From: SZUA-547 sp963669315
GTDB taxonomy: Bacteria; Pseudomonadota; Alphaproteobacteria; Rhodobacterales; Rhodobacteraceae
Direction of reading: 5' to 3'
NCBI GenBank assembly: GCA_963669315.1
Contig: OY770021.1
Location: 3,534,001-3,598,000, forward strand
DNA: 64,000 nt
The translations under genes were made by a program, and so were the position numbers. The notes under the pieces are model-generated. The model was not told the DNA's origin. It made no database searches and saw nothing but the letters and a program-made list of their open reading frames with translations. Below are positions 16,674-28,296 of this stretch, piece after piece. The number at the start of each line of letters is the position of its first letter. The stretch's first letter is position 1.

Positions 16674-18428
16674 TCAGCGTTTCTTCTTCGGCGGGATGAG
16701 GTCGGTGATTGTGCCCTCGAACATCTCTGCTGCGAAGTTGACCGTCTCGGAGAGGGTCGGGTGCGGGTGGATGGTGTGGCCGAGATCAGTTGCGTCGCAG
16801 CCCATCTCGATGGCCAGCGCCACCTCGGCGATCAGATCGCCAGCGTTGGGGCCGACGATTCCGGCGCCAATCACCTGCTCCGTCTCTTCGTCAAACAAAA
16901 CCTTGGTGACGCCCTCGCTGCGGCCAAGGCTGAGCGAGCGGCCGGATGCGGCCCAGGGGAAGACGCCCTTGCCGTATTTGACCTTCTGCTCCTTGGCCTG
17001 GCTCTCGGTCAGGCCGACCCAGGCGACCTCAGGATCGGTGTAGGCGACCGAGGGGATCACGCGGGCGTCAAAGGCGCGCTTGTGGCCCGCCGCGACCTCG
17101 GCCGCGACCTTGCCCTCATGCACCGCCTTGTGGGCCAGCATCGGCTGGCCGACCACGTCGCCGATAGCGAAGATATGGCCGACATTGGTGCGCTGCTGGT
17201 TGTCGACGGGAATGAAGCCCCGCTCGTCCCCGGCCACGCCCGCAGCTTCGATGTTTATCAGATTGCCATTCGGGCGGCGTCCGACCGAGACCAGCACCTT
17301 GTCGAAGGTGTCCGTCATCTCGCCGTCCGGTCCCTCCATGGTCACCTTCAGACCCTTCTTCTGCGCCTCGACCGCAGTCACCTTTGTCTTGACGAAGATG
17401 TTCTCGTAGCGGTTCTTTATGCGGTTATGGAGCGGCTTGACGATGTCCTTGTCACAGCCCGGAATGATCTGGTCCATGAACTCCACGACCGTGACTTTCG
17501 AGCCGAGCGCGTCATAGACGCAACCCATCTCAAGCCCGATGATGCCGCCGCCCAGAACCAGCAGACGCTTCGGAACGCCGTCCAGCTCCAGCGCGCCGGT
17601 GGAATCGATCACCCGTTTGTCGTCATGCGGGATGAAGGGCAGTTGCACCGGCTCAGAACCCGCTGCGATGATGCACTGGTCGAAGGAGACGGTGGATTTC
17701 TTGCCGCCGTCGTCGACCCCGATCATGTTCGGGCCGGAGAATTTTCCATAGCCGTTCACGACCTTGACCTTGCGGCCTTTGGCCAGGCCGGACAGACCGC
17801 CGGTCAGCTTGTTTACGACGCTTTCCTTCCAGCCGCGCAGCGCATCGATATCGACTTTCGGCTTGGAGAACTTCACGCCGAAGTGCTCCATCTCCTCGGC
17901 TTCGGTGATGACCTTCGCCGCATGCAAAAGCGCTTTGGAGGGGATGCAGCCGACATTCAGGCAGACGCCGCCGAGAGACGAGTCGCGCTCGATCAGGATG
18001 ACGTCGAGGCCGAGATCAGCGGCGCGGAACGCGGCGGTGTAACCGCCCGGGCCGGAGCCGAGCACGACGACAGACGCGTGGTGGTCGCCTTTGACCGACG
18101 CTTTGGTCGCCTGCACGGCGGGTGCGGCAGGGGGCGCTGGAGCTGCCGCCGGGGCAGGGGCTGCTGCAGGAGCCTCCGCAGCGCCAGCGCCTTCAGCCTC
18201 AAGCGTCAGGATTACTGTTCCTTCCGAGACGTCGTCGCCCTCTTTGACCTTAAGCTCGACGATCTTGCCGGCGGCCGGAGAAGGCACCTCCATTGTCGCC
18301 TTGTCCGATTCCAGCTCGATCAGCGCGTCTTCTTCAGCGACGGTGTCGCCGGCGGAGACGAAGACGCCGATCACCGGCACCTCATCGAAATCACCGATGT
18401 CGGGAACTTTGACCTCAATAACAGCCAT
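16674..18428 (-). CDS. lpd: Dihydrolipoamide dehydrogenase (E3) with N-terminal lipoyl domain
   Basis: A 584-residue E3 subunit that reoxidises dihydrolipoamide with NAD+. Residues 1-78 are a lipoyl domain with the lipoylation site Lys43 in ESDKATMEVP. An Ala/Pro-rich linker (about 80-110) leads to the FAD domain (VLGSGPGGYTAAF, from about 122). The redox disulfide is Cys156-Cys161 (GGVCLNVGCIPSKAL). The NAD-binding GGGIIGLEMG and the C-terminal HTIHPHPTLSE (the His-Glu pair) are present. E3 with a lipoyl domain is typical of pyruvate dehydrogenase operons with homodimeric E1. The gene starts 13 bases after aceF and ends the operon. Confidence 0.95.
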   Translation of the reverse strand: MAVIEVKVPDIGDFDEVPVIGVFVSAGDTVAEEDALIELESDKATMEVPSPAAGKIVELKVKEGDDVSEGTVILTLEAEGAGAAEAPAAAPAPAAAPAPPAAPAVQATKASVKGDHHASVVVLGSGPGGYTAAFRAADLGLDVILIERDSSLGGVCLNVGCIPSKALLHAAKVITEAEEMEHFGVKFSKPKVDIDALRGWKESVVNKLTGGLSGLAKGRKVKVVNGYGKFSGPNMIGVDDGGKKSTVSFDQCIIAAGSEPVQLPFIPHDDKRVIDSTGALELDGVPKRLLVLGGGIIGLEMGCVYDALGSKVTVVEFMDQIIPGCDKDIVKPLHNRIKNRYENIFVKTKVTAVEAQKKGLKVTMEGPDGEMTDTFDKVLVSVGRRPNGNLINIEAAGVAGDERGFIPVDNQQRTNVGHIFAIGDVVGQPMLAHKAVHEGKVAAEVAAGHKRAFDARVIPSVAYTDPEVAWVGLTESQAKEQKVKYGKGVFPWAASGRSLSLGRSEGVTKVLFDEETEQVIGAGIVGPNAGDLIAEVALAIEMGCDATDLGHTIHPHPTLSETVNFAAEMFEGTITDLIPPKKKR

Positions 18429-18441
18429 TTCATTCGTCCCC

Positions 18442-20016
18442 TTACAGCATCAGACGGCGTACATCGCCGAGCAGATGGGCCAGCTTGGCGTTAAAGCGCG
18501 CGCCCAGGGCGCCGTCGATGGCGCGATGATCGAAGGACAGCGAAAGCGGCTGCATAAGGCGCGGTTCGAATTCGCCCGACGCCTTGTTCCAAACCGGCTG
18601 CATCTTACCGCGGCAAAGGCCCAGAATCGCGACCTCAGGCGCGTTGACGATCGGCGTGAAAGTCGTGCCGCCGATGCCGCCAAGCGAGGAGATGGTGAAG
18701 GTGGCGCCCTGCATATCGGGTCCCTTCAACTCACCAGCGCGCGCTTTGGCGCTGAGCTCGCCTAGTTCTTTCGAGATTTCGACGATGCCCTTGCGGTCGG
18801 CGTCCTTGATCACCGGAACCATCAGGCCATTCGCCGTGTCGGCGGCGAAGCCAATATTGTAGAAATCCTTCTTGATCAGCTTGTCGCCGTCCGGATGGAT
18901 CGAGGAGTTGACCTCCCAGAACTCTTTGAGCGCCGAGACGGACGCCTTGATCACGAAACTGAGCAGGGTGACGCGATAACCCTGCTCTTTCGCGGCCGCA
19001 TCCAATTCTCTGCGATAGACATCCAGTTCCGTGATGTCCGCCTCTTCGTTCAGCGTGACATGCGGAATATTGAGCCAGGACCGATGCAGGGCGGGGCCGG
19101 AGATCTTCTTGATCCGCGGCATCTCCACATCCTCGACCGGGCCGAACTTGGAGAAGTCCACCGCCGGGATCGGAGGGATGCCCATGCCGCCGGCGGCCGG
19201 GGCGGCCGCGCTCGCGGCGGGGGCGGCGGTGGATTTAAACGAGGCGGTGATATCTTCGCGCAGGATACGGCCCTTGCGGCCTGTGCCTGCGACCTTGCCC
19301 AGATCGACGCCCAACTGGCGCGCGAAGGCGCGGACTGAGGGCGATGCGTGGGCCTTGGCGAAAGCGCCTTCGTCGACCTGCTCCAGCACGCCGCCGGTTT
19401 TCTCTCCGGCCGGAGTGGGCGCTGAGGACGGTGAAGAGCTCTCAGGCTCCTGCACGCCGCCGGGATGGGGCGCTGCGACCGGAGCGGCGACATCGCCCGA
19501 CTCGAGCTCCAGCACAAGCGCTCCCTGCGAGACGTTGTCGCCTTCCTTGACTGCGATAGAAATCACCTTGCCGGACGCGGGCGAGGGGACCTCCATGGTC
19601 GCCTTGTCCGATTCCAGCTCGATCAGCGCGTCTTCCTCGGCCACCTCGTCGCCTACGGAGACGAACACCGAGATCACCGGCACGTCGTCGAAATCGCCAA
19701 TATCGGGAACCGTGACCTCCAGCACGCCGCCCGCGGCGGCGGGAGCGGGTGCAGCAGGCGCCGGAGCGGCCGCGCCTGCGGCGGATTCCAGCGTCAGCAC
19801 AACGGAACCCTCGGAGACAGAGTCGCCTTCTTTCACCTTAATATCCGTGATTTTACCTGCGGCGGGCGAGGGGACCTCCATGGTCGCCTTGTCCGATTCA
19901 AGCTCGATCAGCGCGTCTTCCTCGGCCACTTCGTCGCCTACGGACACGAACACGGAGATCACCGGCACGTCATCAAAATCGCCGATATCCGGCACTTTCA
20001 CTTCGATCGTCGACAT
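18442..20016 (-). CDS. aceF: Pyruvate dehydrogenase E2, dihydrolipoyl acetyltransferase
   Basis: A 524-residue E2 core. Two almost identical lipoyl domains occupy about residues 1-77 (Lys43) and 98-172 (Lys138), both in ESDKATMEVPSPA, joined by Ala/Pro linkers. The peripheral-subunit-binding domain is at about 228-262 (ASPSVRAFARQLGVDL). The acetyltransferase domain ends with the catalytic SFDHRAIDGALG. It transfers the acetyl group from lipoamide to CoA. The ATG at 20016 is preferred because AGGGA is eight bases upstream; an in-frame ATG at 20025 overlaps that site. It lies 31 bases after aceE. Confidence 0.94.
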   Translation of the reverse strand: MSTIEVKVPDIGDFDDVPVISVFVSVGDEVAEEDALIELESDKATMEVPSPAAGKITDIKVKEGDSVSEGSVVLTLESAAGAAAPAPAAPAPAAAGGVLEVTVPDIGDFDDVPVISVFVSVGDEVAEEDALIELESDKATMEVPSPASGKVISIAVKEGDNVSQGALVLELESGDVAAPVAAPHPGGVQEPESSSPSSAPTPAGEKTGGVLEQVDEGAFAKAHASPSVRAFARQLGVDLGKVAGTGRKGRILREDITASFKSTAAPAASAAAPAAGGMGIPPIPAVDFSKFGPVEDVEMPRIKKISGPALHRSWLNIPHVTLNEEADITELDVYRRELDAAAKEQGYRVTLLSFVIKASVSALKEFWEVNSSIHPDGDKLIKKDFYNIGFAADTANGLMVPVIKDADRKGIVEISKELGELSAKARAGELKGPDMQGATFTISSLGGIGGTTFTPIVNAPEVAILGLCRGKMQPVWNKASGEFEPRLMQPLSLSFDHRAIDGALGARFNAKLAHLLGDVRRLML

Positions 20017-20047
20017 ATTTTCCATCCCTATCTTGTCGTTGCGCCGA

Positions 20048-22711
<2,664 letters not shown>

Positions 22712-23216
22712 GAGATCCTCCGTCGTCTTTTCGTTTTTTTGGCGATGCGTTGGCGGTACGCCGTTGATCTGGTTCGGGATGAGCGGTCCCAGATTGAATT
22801 TCGCGCGCGATCCTAGCGAAGCTTCAGGACTGCGCATAGTGTGCATATGACGCACATTTCTGTCGGTGATCTGGCAATCGCCCGCTGTCCCCGGAAATTT
22901 TAACTCTCCATTTGTCATCGCGCACAAGAACTGTCTGGAAAACAATATTGATCAAAAATCAAAAATCAACTACATTGCAGATGTGGCGCGGGCGAACTGG
23001 ATAACGCCAAAGCCTGTCGATGGTCTTGCAAGATTCTATGTGTGCGCGAAGTTCTCACGACATAGTACTGTCTATTTGGGTAGTCTGATCTTCAAACTGT
23101 TACACGCGTTGATTTATCGCCAACGCAGTCAGCACTGCAGGCGCGTCAACGAAACGCGCCCAGGCTGCGACAGGATTACGCAATGGCTTTCGTGCGAATT
23201 TTCGTCGGCGGGGCGG
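22712..23216 (-). other. Upstream region of aceE, no gene seen
   Basis: About 500 bases without a convincing reading frame, more A+T-rich than its surroundings. It must hold the aceE promoter. It contains an A-rich stretch with repeated ATCAAAA (around 22949-22968) and an inverted repeat GGCGCGT/ACGCGCC (23140-23146 and 23154-23160) that may end the leftward flavin reductase transcript. No T run follows that repeat. Confidence 0.5.
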
Positions 23217-23729
23217 CTAGGACAGAAAATCTCCGCTCAACTGGCGGAATTGGCCGCGCCAGTAGAGCAGCGGTTTGCCGCCGATCGCATGGGTGATCCG
23301 GGTTGCGCGACCGACGATGATCTCGTGATCTCCGCCCGGATGCCGCGCCTCAACCTTGCATTCTATGGAGGCCAGGGCGTCCTCGATCACCGGAGCGCCG
23401 AACTCTCCGTCGTAGTGCGGTGTGGAGCCAAAGCGGCATACGCCCGGAACGGCGAACAGGCGGGCGATATCGATTTGATCTTCCGTCAGAATATTGATCG
23501 AGAACGCGGCGGTATTCCGGAAAGCCGGCAAACAGCCAGAGTTCAGATCAATGCTCCACAGGATCAGCGGCGGATCCAGCGAGACGGAGCTGAATGAGTT
23601 GATTGTCAGCCCCACTGGCGCGCCGTCCTCGGCGCGGGTCGCTGCGATCGCGACACCGGTGCCGAAACATCCCAGCGCATCGCGAAAGGCTCGGGAGTCG
23701 AAGGCGCCGCCTCGATCTTGGCCATCCAT
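23217..23729 (-). CDS. Flavin reductase domain protein
   Basis: A 170-residue FMN-binding split-barrel protein of the flavin reductase family. Diagnostic segments are ALGCFGTGVAIAATRAEDGAPVG near the start, NSFSSVSLDPPLILWSI, FSINILTEDQ, and the DHEIIVGRATRI strand. Such proteins supply reduced flavin to two-component monooxygenases. The ATG at 23729 has GGAGAG seven bases upstream; a GTG at 23744 is a weaker alternative. No monooxygenase partner is next to it. An AraC-type regulator begins upstream on the same strand. Confidence 0.85.
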   Translation of the reverse strand: MDGQDRGGAFDSRAFRDALGCFGTGVAIAATRAEDGAPVGLTINSFSSVSLDPPLILWSIDLNSGCLPAFRNTAAFSINILTEDQIDIARLFAVPGVCRFGSTPHYDGEFGAPVIEDALASIECKVEARHPGGDHEIIVGRATRITHAIGGKPLLYWRGQFRQLSGDFLS

Positions 23730-23772
23730 TCTGACGCTCTCCACTTAGGGGTCCGGATTGCATGAGCCGCGG

Positions 23773-24690
23773 TTACGCGTTTTGCGCGTCGGTCGCTTCG
23801 GCGGGTGCTTCGGCCTCGAGTCGCCGCCGCATCATGTCGCGAAAGCCGCTTGGCGTCGATCCCACTCTTTGGGAGAAGAATTTTGAAAAATGCGCCGGAT
23901 CCGCGAAGCCAAGGCGATATCCAACTTCGGCCACTGTAATCGGCGCAAAGACAAGGTCGCGTTTGGCCGCCGCGATCACCCTTGCTTCGATCATCGCTGA
24001 TGCGGGGCGACCGGTGGTCTCCCGGCAGACTCGGGTAAGGTGGGTGGTCGTGACGCCAAGGCTCTCTGCAATCTCGGTCAGGGGCGCTTTTTTTCCATCG
24101 AGGCCATCCAGCAACTTGCGGAAGCGGCGCACCAGGACCAGACGGCGATCCGCGCCTGCTTCAGCCTGCGCGCGCCGCGCCTCCGCCGCCCGGGTGAAGG
24201 CGCATACGATCAGCGTCAGCCAGGCGCCAAGAACATCCTCGCGAGCGCTTTGCGGCGACTGATGCTCGGACGCGACATTGGCGAACAGCCCGCCCAGCGC
24301 CTCAGGATCGTGGGGGCGAAACACTGTCGGTGTCGCCAAATCACCGCCTAGCTGCGCTTCATGCGCAAACAAACCGTTTACCCGTCGTTCCGGCGCTGTG
24401 ACGATCCAGCCCTTGGTGTCGGGCTCAAAGGTAAATTCGTGGGCGGTGCGCGGCGTAACGTGAAGCGCGGTCGGCGCAGCCAAAGCATAACGGGCGCCGC
24501 CTATCACCGCACGGCCGCCGCCGGACCCGATCCAAAGGAATTGGCTCAGACTGCCGCGGGCGTGCGCGTCGATCTTCCAGTTGTTCTGGGCGCATCTCTC
24601 GCCTATCGATTCGCAGTGAAGGACAGGAACACCATGGCCTAAGCCCTCATTCTCGTCGTCAGTACGGGCGTTTGTGGGGCGATTGCTCAT
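23773..24690 (-). CDS. AraC-family transcription regulator, PobR-like
   Basis: A 305-residue activator-type protein. An N-terminal cupin sensing domain (PVLHCESIGERC, QFLWIGSGGG) is followed from about residue 200 by two helix-turn-helix motifs: LTEIAESLGVTTTHLTRVCRE and the second with VGYRLGFADPAHFSKFF, the latter being the family signature. The N-terminal pattern resembles PobR-type regulators of aromatic acid use. The gene is transcribed away from the aldolase gene at 24824 and just before the flavin reductase gene, so either could be its target. The ligand is unknown. Confidence 0.85.
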   Translation of the reverse strand: MSNRPTNARTDDENEGLGHGVPVLHCESIGERCAQNNWKIDAHARGSLSQFLWIGSGGGRAVIGGARYALAAPTALHVTPRTAHEFTFEPDTKGWIVTAPERRVNGLFAHEAQLGGDLATPTVFRPHDPEALGGLFANVASEHQSPQSAREDVLGAWLTLIVCAFTRAAEARRAQAEAGADRRLVLVRRFRKLLDGLDGKKAPLTEIAESLGVTTTHLTRVCRETTGRPASAMIEARVIAAAKRDLVFAPITVAEVGYRLGFADPAHFSKFFSQRVGSTPSGFRDMMRRRLEAEAPAEATDAQNA

Positions 24691-24823
24691 GGGAACCTGT
24701 TGAGTTTTGGGGCGTTCGATTCATACAAGCGGGCGCGGGTTTCGTCCACAACGCGACGTTGAAAATCAGAAATTTTGGTGCTTTCGAGCGTCAGTTCGCG
24801 ACATAGACGACGGAGATAGAGAG

Positions 24824-25444
24824 ATGCAACGCAATCCACCAATCATCGCCATATTGCGCGGGGTGAAACCGGCGGAGGCGGCCACTGTCGCCACAGCGTT
24901 ATGCGAAGCTGGAATATGCCGGATCGAGGCGCCGCTGAACCAGCCGGACGCCTTCACCTTGATATCCGAGATGGCCAGCGCAGTCGGCGAAGCGGCGGAA
25001 ATAGGTGCTGGCACCGTATTGACGACAGAGGACGTCGAAAAATCCGCGGCTTCCGGCGCGCAATTTATTGTGTCGCCGAATCTGGACGTCGATGTCATCG
25101 CGCGGACCAAAACGCTTGGCCTTAGATCTTATCCCGGCGTGTTTACGCCGACCGAGTGTTTCGCCGCGCTTCAAGCTGGCGCAGATGGGCTGAAACTGTT
25201 CCCGGCCTTTCTGTTGGGACCGACAGGAGTTGGCGCGTTGGGCACGGTGATGCCGCCGGACACGGAGCTTTACGCGACCGGCGGAGCAGGCCCGGAGAAC
25301 TTCGCCGATTATTTCAAAGCCGGGGCGACCGGCTTCGGGCTAGGCTCCTGCCTCTACAAGCCGGGCTGGACGGCTCAGCAGGTGGGGGAGGCAGCTGAAA
25401 AGGTCTTGGCGGCTTTCGACGCCGCGGCCTCTCAACCGGGATAG
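24824..25444 (+). CDS. dgoA: 2-dehydro-3-deoxy-6-phosphogalactonate aldolase
   Basis: A 206-residue class I aldolase of the KDPG/KDPGal family, which splits a 2-keto-3-deoxy-6-phospho sugar acid into pyruvate and glyceraldehyde 3-phosphate. IIAILRGV opens the barrel, GAGTVLT and YPGVFTPTE form the active-site strands, and the Schiff-base lysine is in GLKLFPA. RIEAPLNQPDAF resembles the DgoA rather than the Eda subgroup. The ATG at 24824 is preferred over the long upstream extension because GGAGATAGAG lies just before it. No other galactonate gene is adjacent. Its end overlaps the convergent hydrolase gene by 13 bases. Confidence 0.85.
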   Translation: MQRNPPIIAILRGVKPAEAATVATALCEAGICRIEAPLNQPDAFTLISEMASAVGEAAEIGAGTVLTTEDVEKSAASGAQFIVSPNLDVDVIARTKTLGLRSYPGVFTPTECFAALQAGADGLKLFPAFLLGPTGVGALGTVMPPDTELYATGGAGPENFADYFKAGATGFGLGSCLYKPGWTAQQVGEAAEKVLAAFDAAASQPG

Positions 25445-26280
25445 GTGGCCACTTTGGTTTGCTGTTCGCCAAGATCTCCGACGCCGAGCCGCAATTCGTC
25501 CCCATCCCGGAGGAACCGCTGCGGCCGCATTCCCATGCCGACGCCCGAAGGCGTGCCGGTTGCGATCACATCGCCGGGCTGAAGCGCCAGAAATCGGGAG
25601 AGATAGGAGATGATCTCCGCAATGGAGAAAATCATGTCCTCCGTGCTTGAGTTCTGCACCCTCTCGCCGTTCAGCTCCAGCCAGATCGACATGCGCTGCG
25701 GATCAGGCACTTCGCTCGTCGTGACAATGTAGGGGCCGATAGGGCCGAAACCGGGCGAGGACTTGCCTTTGATCCACTGGCCGCCATGATCCATCTGGAA
25801 CGACCGCTCGGAGACGTCGTTCACCACGCAGTATCCCGCGACATGATCGAGCGCCTCGGCTTCGGACACATTGTGTGCGTCGCGGCCGATGACAACGCCC
25901 AGTTCCACCTCCCAATCGCCTTTTTGCGAGTCCTTGGGCAGTGTGATCGTGTCATAAGGTCCGGCCAGAGCAGAGGCGGCCTTGGAAAACAGCACCGGCT
26001 CCGATGGGCGCGCCAGTCCGGTCTCATCCGCATGTTTGGCGTAGTTGAGCCCGATACAGAAGAAATTGGGAACCCTGGCGAGCGGGCAGCCAATGCGCGG
26101 GTCGCCTTCGACGATGGGCAACTGATCCAGATCATAGCTTCTGAGCGCGTCCAGCTCGGCCAGCGAAACGGTGGGCCCTGCAAGGTCGCCGATAGCGCCG
26201 GAGATGTCGCGGATACGCCCGTCCGAGCCCAGAACACCCGGTTTTTCCTCGCCCTTTGGGCCGTAGCGCAGCAATCTCAT
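25432..26280 (-). CDS. Fumarylacetoacetate hydrolase family protein
   Basis: A 282-residue FAH-family enzyme. The fold is clear: FFCIGLNYAKHADETG, then PVLFSKAASAL, the metal ligands in WEVELGVVIG, and GDVIATGTPSGVGMG near the end. Relatives act on 2,4-diketo sugar acids, ureidoglycolate or aromatic ring-cleavage products, and the sequence alone does not choose between them. The convergent KDPGal-type aldolase makes a sugar-acid route (a 2,4-diketo-3-deoxy acid hydrolase) attractive, but this is inference. It is divergent from the glutathione transferase gene. Confidence 0.85.
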   Translation of the reverse strand: MRLLRYGPKGEEKPGVLGSDGRIRDISGAIGDLAGPTVSLAELDALRSYDLDQLPIVEGDPRIGCPLARVPNFFCIGLNYAKHADETGLARPSEPVLFSKAASALAGPYDTITLPKDSQKGDWEVELGVVIGRDAHNVSEAEALDHVAGYCVVNDVSERSFQMDHGGQWIKGKSSPGFGPIGPYIVTTSEVPDPQRMSIWLELNGERVQNSSTEDMIFSIAEIISYLSRFLALQPGDVIATGTPSGVGMGMRPQRFLRDGDELRLGVGDLGEQQTKVATYPG

Positions 26281-26427
26281 TTGCGGTCTCCTTGGTTTCC
26301 GGTCGGCCGATTAAAGGACGCGTGTAACTTGTGGTCAATGCACGCCGGGTTGGCCTTTTCCGATCAGACCACTAAAACCACGCTCTGTTCGACCGTTTCC
26401 CAAACAGCTTTGTGGACCCGTCACGCC

Positions 26428-27057
26428 ATGATCCATCTTTACACATGGGATACGCCCAACGGGCGCAAGATCTCCATCATGCTTGAGGAACTGGGCCTTC
26501 CCTACGAGGTTCACCCGGTGAATATCGAGCAAGGAGAGCAACATGACCCGGCTTTTCTGAAGCTCAGCCCGAACAACCGCATTCCCGCGATCGTGGATGA
26601 TGAAACGGGAATAACTCTTTTTGAATCAGGCGCAATTCTTCTCTACTTCGCGGAAAAGACCGGACGCTATATGCCGAAGGGCGATCTTCGCTGGGAGGCG
26701 GTGCAATGGCTGATGTGGCAGATGGGCGGGCCGGGGCCGATGTTCGGTCAGGCGCATCACTTCAGCTATTACAATCCAGACCTGTCGCCACCAGCGCGCG
26801 CGCGATACGAGAAGGAGACGAAGCGCCTTTATCGGGTGCTGAATACGCGGTTGGAGGGGCGCGAATTTGTGGTTGGAGATGAGATGTCCATCGTCGAATT
26901 CGCTCTCTGGCCCTGGGTCAGCCGGTTTGAGCGTCACATGGTTGATCTGGACGATTTCCCGGAAGTGAAGCGCTGGTATCTGGCGCTGGCCGCCCGGCCG
27001 GCGTTTCAGGCGGGTTTTCAGGTTCCCAGCGGAACCGACCCGTTGCCTATGCCCTGA
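26428..27057 (+). CDS. Glutathione S-transferase family protein
   Basis: A 209-residue thioredoxin-fold GST. The N-terminal domain reads LYTWDTPNGRKISIMLEELGL, with SPNNRIPAIVD (cis-proline) and LFESGAILLYFAEKTG, as in the YfcG/YghU group that reduces disulfides. The C-terminal helical domain carries MSIVEFALWPWVSRFE. The ATG at 26428 is chosen because homology begins there; a long upstream extension overlaps the opposite-strand hydrolase gene and is spurious. The physiological substrate is not predictable. It is monocistronic. Confidence 0.87.
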   Translation: MIHLYTWDTPNGRKISIMLEELGLPYEVHPVNIEQGEQHDPAFLKLSPNNRIPAIVDDETGITLFESGAILLYFAEKTGRYMPKGDLRWEAVQWLMWQMGGPGPMFGQAHHFSYYNPDLSPPARARYEKETKRLYRVLNTRLEGREFVVGDEMSIVEFALWPWVSRFERHMVDLDDFPEVKRWYLALAARPAFQAGFQVPSGTDPLPMP

Positions 27058-27173
27058 CACCCGGTCTGCGGAATTTCCGGTTCAGCGAACTTGGCGCCAA
27101 TCGTTCCCGCGCCTAAGCTGACTATAGCTCATGAGAATTTTCTCGCGGGCCTGCGTCCAGGGAGCTTGCTGGC

Positions 27174-27701
27174 ATGAACATGAGCGGCTCATATGTGGTC
27201 GACGCGTCCCGCGAGGATGTGTGGGCGGCGCTGAATGACGCCGACGTGCTGGCCGCAAGCATTCCGGGCTGCCAAAGCCTTGAGAAGATCTCGGACACGG
27301 AATTGACGGCTGAGGTCAAAGCCAAGATCGGTCCGGTCAGAGCCACGTTCAAAGGAGAGATCCAGCTTTCAGAAATCGTTGAGCCGGAGCGCTACCTTTT
27401 GTCTGGTGAAGGCAAGGGCGGCGCGGCCGGCTTTGCGAAAGGCTCGGCTCGGGTTAGGCTGTCAGAGACATCCGCCGGAACTGAACTATCATATGACGTT
27501 GACGCCAAGGTTGGCGGCAAGCTGGCGCAGCTTGGAACCCGACTGGTTGGCGGCGTATCGAAGAAATTGGCTGAAGAATTCTTTGTGAACTTTAAGGCGC
27601 GCGTCGAAGGCGTTGAACTCGAGGAAGAAGAAGCGGAAAGCGAGGCGCCTGATGCCGAAAAGGCAGAAAAGGAGGGTTTTCTGAAGCGTATTCTGGGCTA
27701 A
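27174..27701 (+). CDS. coxG: CoxG-family SRPBCC protein
   Basis: A 175-residue START/Bet v1-like protein of the carbon monoxide dehydrogenase subunit G family. SGSYVVDASREDVWAALND and ADVLAASIPGCQSLE open the fold, and FKGEIQLSEIVEPERYLLSGEGKGG continues it. In Oligotropha-type systems CoxG helps attach the hydroxylase to the membrane. The C-terminus is an acidic linker ending in a hydrophobic FLKRILG. The next gene, coxS, follows 72 bases later, so this is the first gene of coxG-S-L-M. A second ATG six bases downstream is equally possible. Confidence 0.85.
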   Translation: MNMSGSYVVDASREDVWAALNDADVLAASIPGCQSLEKISDTELTAEVKAKIGPVRATFKGEIQLSEIVEPERYLLSGEGKGGAAGFAKGSARVRLSETSAGTELSYDVDAKVGGKLAQLGTRLVGGVSKKLAEEFFVNFKARVEGVELEEEEAESEAPDAEKAEKEGFLKRILG

Positions 27702-27773
27702 CGCCCGCAACATCTTGAGAACAAATAAAATGACGATCCAGTCAGGATCGCGATGTTCAACTGGGAGAGAGAT

Positions 27774-28262
27774 ATGCCAACAGTTTCAATGACCGTGAAC
27801 GGCGTCGCCGTTTCGGGCGAGATCGAAGGGCGCACCCTGCTCGTCGATTTTCTGCGCGAAGGGTTGCGCCTGACCGGAACCCATGTGGGTTGCGACACGT
27901 CGCAATGCGGAGCGTGCGTTGTTCACATGAACGGATCCTCGGTCAAGGCCTGCACCGTTTTTGCCGCCGAGGCGGAGGGCGCCGAGATTCGCACCATCGA
28001 AGGGATGGCCAATTCGGATGGCTCGCTGGGCGTCATTCAGGCGGCGTTTCGCGACAATCACGGTCTGCAATGCGGTTTCTGCACGCCGGGCATGGTGATG
28101 TCGGCCGCCGAACTGTTGGCGCGAAACAACAACCCGACCGAGGCCGAAGTGCGCGAATGGCTGGAAGGCAACCTCTGCCGCTGCACCGGTTACCATAACA
28201 TCGTGAAATCCATCCTCGCGGCCGCCGCGGTGATGCGTGGAGAGGCTCAAGCGGCGGAATAA
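27774..28262 (+). CDS. coxS: CO-dehydrogenase-like small subunit, 2Fe-2S protein
   Basis: A 162-residue iron-sulfur subunit of a molybdenum hydroxylase. The plant-type cluster is bound by GCDTSQCGACVVHMNG and a following Cys, the second by CGFCTPGM and CRCTGYHNI. It passes electrons from the molybdenum site to the FAD subunit. The ATG at 27774 has GGGAGAGAG before it; an upstream in-frame ATG at 27753 adds seven residues without a good site. Gene order S-L-M is that of form II enzymes. Confidence 0.93.
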   Translation: MPTVSMTVNGVAVSGEIEGRTLLVDFLREGLRLTGTHVGCDTSQCGACVVHMNGSSVKACTVFAAEAEGAEIRTIEGMANSDGSLGVIQAAFRDNHGLQCGFCTPGMVMSAAELLARNNNPTEAEVREWLEGNLCRCTGYHNIVKSILAAAAVMRGEAQAAE

Positions 28263-28296
28263 GCCGCAGGCCCAGCCAACAACAGGGAGGATGGTC

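Noticed and set aside
22949..22963. TTGAT-CAAAA-ATCAA, resembling an FNR/FnrL box upstream of aceE
   Set aside because: The spacer is five bases, one more than the TTGAT-N4-ATCAA consensus, and the area is a simple A-rich repeat.
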